A stretch of 7,173 nt of DNA from JACJYC01 sp964558465 (GCA_964558465.1 CAZLEF010000142.1:1-7173), one strand, 5' to 3'. Shown: positions 1 through 7,173, numbered from the stretch's first letter. The notes: generated from the sequence alone by a model not told the origin. Numbers and translations: made by a program.

Positions 1-194
1 AGCGGGACCGTGACCGTGAGCACAGCAGCCGTTCTTCGCGCCGCTCGCGCTCGTTGACTGCGCGTGCCACAAGCGCCCAAAATGAGTCGCCGCACAACAA
101 CAGCACACACCAGCGGCATGCGATGCGTGCGCACGCAGGCAGCGTGGCGTCGCACAGGGCGAAGCGGCGAGCGCAGCGTACTGGGGCGAAAACG
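1..194. other. GC-rich, non-GltB-like left end; probable chimeric or rearranged junction
   Basis: Bases 1-180 are about 68% G+C by hand count and rich in CpG, whereas the neighbouring gltB bases 241-300 are near 43%. The change falls where GltB homology should stop. The minus-strand gltB frame stays open here but gives Arg/Ala/Val-rich sequence with no recognisable domain. The plus-strand frame starting at base 3 gives an Arg/Ser/Asp-rich run (RDRDREHSSRSSRRSRS). I recognise no gene in either direction. It may be foreign sequence joined during assembly, a genuine rearrangement, or an unusual GltB tail; a join is the most economical reading. Confidence 0.55.
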
Positions 195-3100
195 CGCCGC
201 AACCTTCACCGTCACCGGCGCTTTTATTTCCATCGCCGCCAGTACACGTTTGTAATCCTGCGGCATGACTTTTACAAAATGGTTTTTTTCAGTCCGCCAG
301 TTTTCCAGCATGTTCAGTGCGCGTTTGCTGCCCGTGTAGCTGAAATGGTTGCGGATCATTTTCCGGAGCAATGAAAAATCGGCCTTGTCCAGCGGATCGA
401 GGTCCACCATTTCCATGTTGACAGCTGCATTGAACCGTTTTTCGGGGTCGTACACAAACGCCATGCCGCCGCTCATGCCGGCCGCAAAGTTTTTGCCGAA
501 TTGCCCCAACACCACTGCAACGCCGCCTGTCATGTACTCGCAGGCATGGTCGCCCACACCTTCCACCACGGTCTGCACCCCGGAATTGCGGACGCAGAAA
601 CGCTCGCCGGCCATCCCTTTGATGTAGGCCTCGCCGGAGGTCGCGCCATAAAAAGCCACGTTGCCGATGATGATATTCCGGTGGGGTTCGAATTTGGCGT
701 TCCGGTCGGGCACGACGATCAGCCTGCCGCCGGATAGGCCTTTGCCGAAATAATCATTGGCTTCGCCCTCCAGGGTAAATTCGATGCCGTGCGCGCCGAA
801 AGCGCCGAAGCTCTGGCCGGCCGAGCCTCTGAACCGGTACTGGATCGTACTGTCGGGCAGGCCTTTTTTCTTCCAGCGTTTGGAGATCTCGTACGACAAC
901 ATCGCGCCGACCGCCCGGTCTGTGTTTTTGATCGGGAAAATGGTGTTTACGATCTGTTGGTGTTCGATGGCCGGTTGCGCATGTTCGATGAGTTTCAGAT
1001 CCAGGACATTGTCGATGCCGTGGTCCTGTTCCACTTGTTTGTATTGACCCGTTGAACCCGCGTCCGGTGCTTTGAAAAGGATCGGACTTAAATCGAGGGA
1101 TTTGTATTTCCAATGTTCCGGATCCTGTTTGAATTCGAGCATATCCACCTGGCCCACCATCTCGTTGATGGTCCGGAACCCGAGTTGCGCCATGATCTGG
1201 CGAAGGTCTTCGGCCAGGAAGGTGAAAAAGTTGATCACGTGTTCCGGCTTACCTGAGAACCGCTTGCGCAGTTCGGGGTCCTGGGTGGCGATGCCGACCG
1301 GGCAGGTGTTCAGGTGGCATTTTCGCATCATGATACAACCCTGCACGACCAGAGAGGCGGTGGCTACGCCCCACTCTTCGGCGCCGAGCAAGGTGGCGAT
1401 GGCAAGGTCCCGGCCGGTTCGGAGTTGCCCGTCGGTCTGGACGGTCACCCGGTTGCGGAGTTTGTTGCGCACCAGGGTCTGGTGGGTTTCGGCCAGGCCG
1501 AGTTCCCAGGGCAGACCCGCATGCCGGATGGAGGTCAGCGGGCTGGCGCCGGTGCCGCCGTCGTGGCCGGAGATCAGGATGGCGTCGGCATGCCCTTTGG
1601 CCACCCCGGACGCGATAATGCCCACCCCTGCCTTTGAAACGAGTTTGACGTTGATCCGGGCCCTGGGGTTGGCGTTTTTCAGGTCAAAGATCAGTTGGGC
1701 CAGGTCTTCGATGGAGTAAATATCATGGTGAGGCGGCGGTGAAATAAGGCCTACGCCAGGGGTGGAATGCCGGACCCTTCCGATCCATTCATCCACTTTA
1801 TGACCGGGTAACTGGCCGCCTTCGCCGGGTTTGGCGCCCTGGGCCATTTTGATCTGCAGTTCATCGGCGTTGGCCAGGTAATAGCTCGTGACGCCGAACC
1901 GCCCGGAGGCGACCTGCTTGATGGCGGAACGTTCCCAATCGCCGTTGGGTTTGGGTTCAAACCGGATCTCGTCCTCACCGCCTTCGCCGCTGTTGCTTTT
2001 GGCGCCGATGCGGTTCATGGCGATGGCCAGCGTGGTATGTGCTTCGTGGGAAATCGATCCGAAGGACATCGCTCCGGTGGCGAAACGGCGCAGGATCTTT
2101 TCCACGGGTTCCACTTCTTCAATCGGTATGGGATTTCCTTTTTTGAACTCGAGCAATCCCCTCAGCGTCATCGCCTGCCGGTTCTGATCGTTGATCAGTT
2201 GGGCGTATTTTTTGTAGGCCTCAGGGTCATTTTTCCGGGATGCGTACTGCAGCCAGTGGATACTTTGCGGGTTGAACAAATGGGCCTCGCCTTTGCGTTT
2301 CCATTGGTAAACGCCGCCTTCGGCCAGAAGATCGCCGGTTTGTTCAGCCGGTTCAAAAGCGGCTTTGTGCCGGGTCAGCGCCTCTTCGGCAATCCCGTCA
2401 AAATCAATGCCGCCGATCCGGGAAACGGTATCGTTGAAACACAGGTCGACCACGTTTTTGGCCAGCCCAAGGATCTCAAAAATCTGAGCGCCCTGATACG
2501 ACTGGAAAGTGGAAATGCCAATCTTGGACATGATCTTGAGCAGCGCCTTCCCGATGGCTTTATTAAAGATGGCATATAGTTTTTCCGGCTTTTCGCCAGG
2601 TTTCAGCTTCTGTTCTTCCTTTAAAGCGGCAATGGATGCATACACCATATAGGGGTTCACCGCGCTGGCGCCATACCCGGCCAAAACAGCAAAATGATGG
2701 GCTTCCCGCACGTCGCCCGCTTCAACGACCAGGGAGGTCTGACTCCGGATCCCGCCCCTTACCAGGTGGTGATGAACGGCCCCCACGGCCAGCAGGGAGG
2801 GTATGGGTGCACGGGATGCGTCGGCGCCCCTGTCGGAAAGGATCAGGATATTGTGGCCCGATTCCGTCAGTTGCTCCGCCTGCCGGCACACCCATTGAAG
2901 GGCGGATTGCAGGCTGCCTTTTTCACCGTCCGCCGGAAACAGGATATCGATCACCCTGGATTTGAAATGCGGGTGATCGATGGATTTGATCTTCTGGAAT
3001 TCGTCGTCGCTTAAGACCGGGTTGTCGAGCAGGATGAATTTGGCCCGGTCGGCATCGGTTTTTAATATATTCTGCGCGCCGCCCAACATGGCGTGTAACG

Positions 3101-4733
3101 ACATCACCGGACGCTCCCGGATGGGGTCGATCGGCGGGTTGGTGACCTGCGCGAACAACTGTTTGAAGTAATTGGCCAGGTGCTGGGGCTGATGTGAAAG
3201 GACCGCCAAAGGGGTGTCCGCGCCCATGGAGCCGATGGGTTCCTGCCCTTCGCTGACGGTCGGCTGGATCAGGATTTTGAGGTCTTCCCGCGTAAAACCG
3301 TGCAGGCGCTGAAGCAGGGGCAGACGCTCTTTAGGGATGGGATCCGCCGTTGTCAGGGACGGGATTTCGTCCAGTTCGAGGCAATATTCGTTCAGCCAGT
3401 CCCGGTAAGGAAGCTGGCGGCAAATGGTCGACTTCAGTTCCTCGTCTCCGATGATCCGGTGTTGCTGAAGGTCGGCAATCAGGATTTTGCCCGGTTGCAG
3501 GCGACCTTTCAGAACGACCTTGGCCGGATCGACCGGTAAAACGCCCGCTTCTGATGCGACGATCAGGACATTGTCGTCGGTGAGCAGATAACGGGAAGGC
3601 CGGAGGCCGTTGCGGTCGAGGGTAGCGCCCACCAGGATCCCGTCTGTAAAACAGATGGAAGCCGGCCCATCCCAGGGCTCCATGATGGTTTTGTGGTAAA
3701 GGTAAAACGCCTTTTTCCAGTCTTCCATGGCCTCGTCGTGTTCCCATGCTTCCGGGATCATCATCATCAGGGCATGGGGCAGGGAATATTCGCTGAACGA
3801 AAGGAATTCCAGGACGTTGTCAAAATTGCCCGAATCGGAGAGTTTATCGCCGCAAATCGGTTTTAAAAGCGTTAATTCTTCTTCCGTGAAGCGTTTGGAG
3901 GCCAGTTGTTTCTCTTTGGACCGCCACCAGTTCAGGTTGCCTGTAATGGTATTGATCTCGCCGTTGTGGGCGATATAACGGAAAGGCTGGGCCAGTTTCC
4001 ATTTGGGTACCGTATTGGTGGAGAACCTGGAATGGATCAGGGCCACGGCCGATTTGAAAAGAGGATCCTGAAGGTCGGGAAAATAAGGCCGCAGTTGCCA
4101 GGTGGTGAGCTGGCCCTTATAAACGATCGTTTTATAGGAAAAGGAAGCCAGGTAAAAAATGTCTTTGGCCTCCGGATGCCGGTCGTACACTTCGTGAGTG
4201 ACATATTTGCGCAAGATATAAAGCCTGCGCTCCAGCATTTCCCGGTCGAGGTTCTGGACGGGTTTCACAAAAACCTGTTCCATATCGGGTTCCGAAGACC
4301 GTGCCGTTTCGCCGATCAGGTCATTATCCGTCGGCACGGGCCGGTAACCGATCAATTCGAGATCCAGTTTCGCGACGGCTTCGTCGAGTACCCGCCGGCA
4401 AACTTTTTTGATCTCCGGATCCTTGGGGAAAAACACCATGCCGGCGCCATAGGCGCCAAAAGCAGGTAAATGGAACCCAAGGGCCTTACATTTTTCAGCG
4501 AAAAAATCGTGGGGGAGTTGCACCAGAATACCTGCCCCGTCGCCGGTATTGGCTTCGCAACCGCAGGCGCCGCGGTGTTCCATGTTAAAAAGCATGAGCA
4601 GGGCATCCTCTACCACCTGGTGTGAGGGTTCCCCGGATAAATTGGCGATCAACCCTGTACCACAGGAATCCGTTTCGAGGGAGGGTGTGTAAAGACCCTG
4701 GCCCTGGCAGCTCTCGTCCGTTTCAGCTCTCAT
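1..4733 (-). CDS. gltB: Glutamate synthase large (alpha) subunit, 3' end open at window edge
   Basis: Makes glutamate from glutamine and 2-oxoglutarate in the cytoplasm, normally with the GltD electron-donating subunit (not in this window). I translated the frame from ATG 4733 to base 1: 1577 codons, no stop or frameshift. Seen in order: a 23-residue propeptide before Cys24 (SLETDSCGTGLIAN), the N-terminal nucleophile of the class II glutaminase domain (about 24-445), with EHRGACG and HNGEINT (Asn257, oxyanion-hole type); the central domain (about 485-770); the FMN-binding synthase domain (about 815-1185), with GEGGQLPGHKV, SGHDGGTGASP and Cys1133/1139/1144 spaced C-x5-C-x4-C for the 3Fe-4S cluster; and the GXGXG domain (about 1245-1440). 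Family-like sequence ends near residue 1513 (after MPQDYKRVLAAME...), close to the usual ~1500-residue length; the last ~64 codons are Arg/Ala/Val-rich and not GltB-like. ATG 4733 is the only plausible start: an in-frame TAA lies upstream and the propeptide length fits. No Shine-Dalgarno is visible, as is usual in Bacteroidota. Confidence 0.95.
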   Translation of the reverse strand, partial: MRAETDESCQGQGLYTPSLETDSCGTGLIANLSGEPSHQVVEDALLMLFNMEHRGACGCEANTGDGAGILVQLPHDFFAEKCKALGFHLPAFGAYGAGMVFFPKDPEIKKVCRRVLDEAVAKLDLELIGYRPVPTDNDLIGETARSSEPDMEQVFVKPVQNLDREMLERRLYILRKYVTHEVYDRHPEAKDIFYLASFSYKTIVYKGQLTTWQLRPYFPDLQDPLFKSAVALIHSRFSTNTVPKWKLAQPFRYIAHNGEINTITGNLNWWRSKEKQLASKRFTEEELTLLKPICGDKLSDSGNFDNVLEFLSFSEYSLPHALMMMIPEAWEHDEAMEDWKKAFYLYHKTIMEPWDGPASICFTDGILVGATLDRNGLRPSRYLLTDDNVLIVASEAGVLPVDPAKVVLKGRLQPGKILIADLQQHRIIGDEELKSTICRQLPYRDWLNEYCLELDEIPSLTTADPIPKERLPLLQRLHGFTREDLKILIQPTVSEGQEPIGSMGADTPLAVLSHQPQHLANYFKQLFAQVTNPPIDPIRERPVMSLHAMLGGAQNILKTDADRAKFILLDNPVLSDDEFQKIKSIDHPHFKSRVIDILFPADGEKGSLQSALQWVCRQAEQLTESGHNILILSDRGADASRAPIPSLLAVGAVHHHLVRGGIRSQTSLVVEAGDVREAHHFAVLAGYGASAVNPYMVYASIAALKEEQKLKPGEKPEKLYAIFNKAIGKALLKIMSKIGISTFQSYQGAQIFEILGLAKNVVDLCFNDTVSRIGGIDFDGIAEEALTRHKAAFEPAEQTGDLLAEGGVYQWKRKGEAHLFNPQSIHWLQYASRKNDPEAYKKYAQLINDQNRQAMTLRGLLEFKKGNPIPIEEVEPVEKILRRFATGAMSFGSISHEAHTTLAIAMNRIGAKSNSGEGGEDEIRFEPKPNGDWERSAIKQVASGRFGVTSYYLANADELQIKMAQGAKPGEGGQLPGHKVDEWIGRVRHSTPGVGLISPPPHHDIYSIEDLAQLIFDLKNANPRARINVKLVSKAGVGIIASGVAKGHADAILISGHDGGTGASPLTSIRHAGLPWELGLAETHQTLVRNKLRNRVTVQTDGQLRTGRDLAIATLLGAEEWGVATASLVVQGCIMMRKCHLNTCPVGIATQDPELRKRFSGKPEHVINFFTFLAEDLRQIMAQLGFRTINEMVGQVDMLEFKQDPEHWKYKSLDLSPILFKAPDAGSTGQYKQVEQDHGIDNVLDLKLIEHAQPAIEHQQIVNTIFPIKNTDRAVGAMLSYEISKRWKKKGLPDSTIQYRFRGSAGQSFGAFGAHGIEFTLEGEANDYFGKGLSGGRLIVVPDRNAKFEPHRNIIIGNVAFYGATSGEAYIKGMAGERFCVRNSGVQTVVEGVGDHACEYMTGGVAVVLGQFGKNFAAGMSGGMAFVYDPEKRFNAAVNMEMVDLDPLDKADFSLLRKMIRNHFSYTGSKRALNMLENWRTEKNHFVKVMPQDYKRVLAAMEIKAPVTVKVAARFRPSTLRSPLRPVRRHAACVRTHRMPLVCAVVVRRLILGACGTRSQRARAARRTAAVLTVTVP

Positions 4734-4807
4734 CCAATCAGAATTAGGAATTTGCGGTTGGCTTTAATTTGGTAAGGTCGCTTCCGGTCGAAGCCGGTGG
4801 TGGGAAA

Positions 4808-4838
4808 CAAAGATAAGATGTTTCGTATGAAAACCCAA
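4808..4838 (-). promoter_or_regulatory. Bacteroidota-type promoter for gltB
   Basis: On the minus strand, TATCTTTG (complement of 4808-4815) matches the Bacteroidota -7 consensus TAnnTTTG exactly. TTG (complement of 4836-4838) lies 20 bases upstream, where the -33 element is expected. Transcription would begin near 4801, giving a leader of roughly 65-70 bases before ATG 4733. The motif is seen directly; promoter activity is inferred from the known consensus of the primary sigma factor of this phylum. Confidence 0.6.
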
Positions 4839-4910
4839 TAAACAATCCCCCGTGTTCTTGCCGATTTTTCATTTTTCTACGACGTTTAATGCTTGATTTT
4901 AATAAATTTT

Positions 4911-4920
4911 TCAAATTTGA
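4911..4920. repeat. 10-bp perfect palindrome in the divergent promoter region
   Basis: TCAAATTTGA is its own reverse complement. It lies about 75 bases upstream of the gltB -33 element, where a dimeric regulator could bind. The surrounding sequence is very AT-rich, so a palindrome of this size could arise by chance. No regulator is identified. Confidence 0.3.
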
Positions 4921-4977
4921 TGAAAATTTAATATTTTAAAGATTAAATTTTTCTTTGGATTTAACCTTTGCAAGGGA

Positions 4978-5016
4978 AGTAAAATTTGCCGATCGTTCTG
5001 TTTTACTAAATTTTAC
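4978..5016. repeat. Overlapping inverted repeats with two alternative pairings
   Basis: AGTAAAA (4978-4984) can pair with TTTTACT (5001-5007) around a 16-base loop. GTAAAATTT (4979-4987) can instead pair with AAATTTTAC (5008-5016) around a 20-base loop. The two right arms are adjacent and contain TTTTAC twice, ten bases apart, so one left arm has two competing partners. The stems are A/T-dominated and weak. This could be an operator pair or chance in AT-rich DNA. Confidence 0.35.
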
Positions 5017-5107
5017 CTTTAAATCGCCGGGCTGCCGGGCAAATTCATTTTTTCCGGGACTCCAAATCCCTCCGATTTCAGGATTGGGTTGTTTTTTTCT
5101 ACTTTTA
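5014..5107 (+). promoter_or_regulatory. Weak candidate -7 elements for the phosphatase gene
   Basis: Two near-matches to TAnnTTTG face the phosphatase gene: TACCTTTA at 5014-5021 and TACTTTTA at 5100-5107. Each misses only the final G. Neither has a well-spaced TTG/TTTG -33 element: the nearest upstream TTTG for the first is 25 bases away, and the nearest TTG for the second only 13. The second lies five bases before the ATG, which would make an almost leaderless transcript. I cannot choose between them. Confidence 0.22.
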
Positions 5108-5112
5108 GGCCT

Positions 5113-7110
5113 ATGAAACCTATTATCGCATCCTTTTTTTTCTTTTTCCTGTGGTTGGTGCAGGTCAACGCCAAGCCAAACCTGGACCTGGGGCCATTTT
5201 ATCATGGTGTCGCATCCGGCGACCCGACTGTTTCCGGTTTTATCATCTGGACCCGGGTGACGCCGTTTGATGCGCCCGGCCCCATCGAAGTTTCCTACTT
5301 CGTTGCCACCGACCTTGAATTCGAACAGATCGTTGCCACCGGTATGACACTGGCAAGCCCGGATAAGGATTATACCTTGAAAGTCGACATCAACGGACTG
5401 GACTCCGGCACAACTTATTTTTATTATTTTAATGCCTTGGGGCGAAATTCGCTGGTGGGCAGGGCCAAAACATGCCCCGTCGGCGCCGTCGACCATCTTC
5501 GTTTTGCGGTGGCTTCCTGCGCCAATTTTGAAGGCGGGTATTTTAACGGCTACGCGGGAATTGCCGCCCGCAACGACCTGGACGCCGTCATCCACCTGGG
5601 CGATTATATCTACGAATACCGCACCGGGGTCTATGGCCAGGGCCCGCCCGAACGCATCAATGACCCGCTCCATGAGATTGTTTCCCTCATCGATTACCGC
5701 ACCCGCTACGCCCTTTTCCGGACCGACCCCGACCTGATCCGGTTGCACCAGCAGCATACCGTCATTGCGGTTTGGGACGATCACGAGTTTGCCAACGGCG
5801 CCTATTTGGAAGGGGCGGATAACCACCAACCCGGCGAAGGGGATTGGGCCGACCGGGTGGCCGCCGCCAAACAGGCTTATTTTGAATGGATGCCCGTCCG
5901 GGATAACCCCCAACAACAGGTCTATCGTGCGTTTTCTTATGGCGAACTCTGCGACCTGATCATGCTGGATACCCGGATGGATGGCCGCGAAGCCTTACCC
6001 GAACACTTTGACACCCCTGATGTTCCGGTCAGGAAGATGATCAGCGCGGCACAATCCGAATGGCTGATCAGCCACCTCAAACAATCGGATGCAAAATGGA
6101 AACTGATCGGCAATCAGGTCCTGTTCTCCTCCCTCAATTTCGGGTTTGCCGCCGGTATACTCGACGGGTCGCCCGATGTGACCCATATCGATTCCATCCG
6201 ACAGATCGAGGATACCTTCAACGATACCTGGGAATCCTACCCTACGCTGCGCAACAATATTATCGACTCCATCCACATCAACGACGTCGATAATGTCGTC
6301 ATCCTCACCGGAGATTCACACATGAGTTGGGCGTTTGACGTGACCACCCAACCTGTTTTATACCCCTTGCCGGAATTTTCCTACCTGCCTCAACCCAACC
6401 CTTTCGATCCGGAAACCGAACAAGGGTACGACCCGGATTCCGGGCAAGGTTCCTGGGCGGTGGAATTTGGAACGCCCTCCATCTCTTCGCCCAATTTTGA
6501 CGAAACCGCCGGCCCAATCCTGACCGCCGGCTTTGAGTCCATTCTCGTCAACCCGGCGCCGCCCTTTGGGCTGGAATACAATCCGCATTTGAAGTTTGTG
6601 GACCTCGACCGCCATGGGTATATCCTGCTCGACCTCCGGCCGGACACCGCTCAGGCCAATTTTTATTATGTGCAGGGGTTGAACGCCGCCAACCTGCCGG
6701 AGTCTTTTGGAGCGGCAGTCTATACGGTAAACGGGCAGAACCGGGTCAATATCCGCAATATGCCTTCCACCGGAAAAAACCAGCAATGCCCCGAAACGCC
6801 CCGCGAACCCTTCGGCATGAACGTAGCTGCAGGGGAGCCTGCCCCGGAACTGAACGTCCTGTCCCTGTCGCCCAACCCGGCAAAAAACCAGGCGGTCATC
6901 CAATTTGAATTGAGTGGAAATACGGTTCTGGCCACCAACATTTACAACAGCGCGGGCCGGTTGATCCGGAGTGAAAGACCTGTCGGCTATCACGAAGGCA
7001 TCTCCCGGGCGAACCTGAACCTGGAAGGATTGCCGGCCGGTTTTTATTGGGTAGCGTTGAAAAAGGAGGGAAGGATTTTAAGGGTGATGCCGTTGGTGGT
7101 GATGGAGTGA
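5113..7110 (+). CDS. phoD: Secreted PhoD-family alkaline phosphatase/phosphodiesterase with T9SS sorting domain
   Basis: Predicted to hydrolyse phosphate esters outside the cytoplasm; PhoD enzymes are Fe/Ca-dependent phosphatases/phosphodiesterases, and some relatives act as phospholipase D, so the substrate is open. The product is 665 residues. Residues 1-20 are a Sec signal peptide (Lys2, a Phe-rich core, cleavage after VNA). Residues about 25-125 match the PhoD N-terminal domain (FYHGVASGDPT...GFIIWTRV). The phosphatase core (about 130-530) has Cys136 in VASC, Asp164 and Tyr167 in LGDYIYEY, WDDHE at 221-225 with Asn228, and Asp401/His403 in TGDSHMSWAF; these match the metal-site positions of Bacillus PhoD. 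After a linker, residues about 580-665 form a type IX (Por) sorting domain (LSPNPAKN...NIYNSAGRLI...LEGLPAGFYWVALKK). I chose ATG 5113 because it starts the signal peptide; TTG 5089 in the same frame would prefix eight residues with no signal character. No Shine-Dalgarno is evident. The gene diverges from gltB. Confidence 0.92.
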   Translation: MKPIIASFFFFFLWLVQVNAKPNLDLGPFYHGVASGDPTVSGFIIWTRVTPFDAPGPIEVSYFVATDLEFEQIVATGMTLASPDKDYTLKVDINGLDSGTTYFYYFNALGRNSLVGRAKTCPVGAVDHLRFAVASCANFEGGYFNGYAGIAARNDLDAVIHLGDYIYEYRTGVYGQGPPERINDPLHEIVSLIDYRTRYALFRTDPDLIRLHQQHTVIAVWDDHEFANGAYLEGADNHQPGEGDWADRVAAAKQAYFEWMPVRDNPQQQVYRAFSYGELCDLIMLDTRMDGREALPEHFDTPDVPVRKMISAAQSEWLISHLKQSDAKWKLIGNQVLFSSLNFGFAAGILDGSPDVTHIDSIRQIEDTFNDTWESYPTLRNNIIDSIHINDVDNVVILTGDSHMSWAFDVTTQPVLYPLPEFSYLPQPNPFDPETEQGYDPDSGQGSWAVEFGTPSISSPNFDETAGPILTAGFESILVNPAPPFGLEYNPHLKFVDLDRHGYILLDLRPDTAQANFYYVQGLNAANLPESFGAAVYTVNGQNRVNIRNMPSTGKNQQCPETPREPFGMNVAAGEPAPELNVLSLSPNPAKNQAVIQFELSGNTVLATNIYNSAGRLIRSERPVGYHEGISRANLNLEGLPAGFYWVALKKEGRILRVMPLVVME

Positions 7111-7118
7111 GGTTTTTT

Positions 7119-7173
7119 GTTTGGAATGGTTTGGAATGGTTTGGAATGGTTTGGAATGGTTTGGAATGGTTTG
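7119..7173. repeat. Perfect 10-bp tandem repeat, 5.5 copies, open at window edge
   Basis: The unit GTTTGGAATG repeats five full times plus GTTTG with no mismatch, starting eight bases after the phosphatase stop and continuing to the last base. The true copy number is therefore unknown. The unit length is not a multiple of three and the array lies outside the gene. There is no hairpin terminator between the stop and the repeat, only a six-T run at 7113-7118. Confidence 0.95.

Larger units (their letters stand above)
4734..5112. other. Divergent intergenic region between gltB and the phosphatase gene
   Basis: This 379-base region carries no credible gene. About 4860-5025 is strongly AT-rich, with many A and T tracts, unlike the GC-balanced genes on both sides. 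It holds a good Bacteroidota-type promoter for gltB, a perfect 10-bp palindrome at 4911-4920 (TCAAATTTGA), overlapping inverted repeats at 4978-5016, weak promoter-like matches facing the phosphatase gene, and a short direct repeat GCCGGGC at 5026-5032 and 5034-5040. No riboswitch, small RNA or Pho-box-like repeat was recognised. Confidence 0.8.

Noticed and set aside
1072..1719. 215-codon plus-strand open frame
   Set aside because: It is antisense to the gltB region encoding the iron-sulfur and FMN motifs, and shows Arg/Ser-rich shadow composition without a domain.
2037..2579. 180-codon plus-strand open frame
   Set aside because: It is entirely antisense to the gltB FMN and central-domain coding sequence, which is intact and far better supported.
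3906..4469. 187-codon plus-strand open frame
   Set aside because: It is antisense to the gltB glutaminase domain, with no domain or upstream signal.
4734..5112. Possible Pho box or riboswitch ahead of the phosphatase gene
   Set aside because: No spaced repeats like the known enterobacterial Pho box and no structured GC stems typical of a riboswitch are present; only weak AT-rich inverted repeats are seen.
4936..5916. 326-codon minus-strand open frame overlapping the start of the phosphatase gene and part of the intergenic region
   Set aside because: It lies antisense to a gene with clear PhoD motifs, has no recognisable domain, starts inside that gene without a plausible ribosome site, and its sequence (repeated Gly/Val/Ile/Asp) looks like the mirror of the opposite codon pattern.
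6358..6993. 211-codon minus-strand open frame within the phosphatase gene
   Set aside because: It is antisense to the conserved PhoD core and the T9SS domain and has no protein features of its own.
7111..7173. Transcription terminator for the phosphatase gene
   Set aside because: A six-T run at 7113-7118 has no preceding hairpin, and the tandem repeat unit does not fold on itself.
7119..7173. CRISPR array
   Set aside because: The 10-bp units are contiguous with no spacers, so this is a simple tandem repeat.

Overview
The window reads as a stretch of a Bacteroidota genome or metagenome contig. Three things point there. The phosphatase ends in a type IX secretion (Por) sorting domain. Both genes lack a purine-rich Shine-Dalgarno. 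A TTG-N20-TAnnTTTG promoter of the Bacteroidota type sits upstream of the minus-strand gene. A Saprospiraceae/Lewinella-like source is my guess from overall protein character; I ran no search.

The layout is simple: two large genes diverge from an AT-rich intergenic region (4734-5112). On the minus strand, reading from 4733 off the left edge, is the large (alpha) subunit of glutamate synthase, gltB. It is intact through every domain: Cys-24 amidotransferase, central domain, FMN-binding domain with the C-x5-C-x4-C iron-sulfur motif, and GXGXG domain. On the plus strand, 5113-7110, is a secreted PhoD-family alkaline phosphatase/phosphodiesterase with a Sec signal peptide, a PhoD N-terminal domain, a metallophosphatase core and a C-terminal T9SS sorting domain. 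Nearly all other open frames in the window are shadows of these two genes.

The two ends are the odd parts. The leftmost ~190 bases are about 68% G+C by hand count and do not resemble GltB. The gltB frame runs through them without a stop, so the window either holds a chimeric or rearranged junction or a non-standard GltB tail; the expected stop and the usual gltD partner are not seen. The right end, just after the phosphatase stop, is a perfect 10-bp tandem repeat that runs off the window.

GltB would make glutamate from glutamine and 2-oxoglutarate in the cytoplasm. The phosphatase would release phosphate from organic esters at or outside the cell surface. Their divergent placement puts a nitrogen-assimilation gene next to a phosphorus-scavenging gene, but nothing in the sequence shows joint control. 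I found no CRISPR array, tRNA, rRNA, insertion sequence or novel defence-type system.
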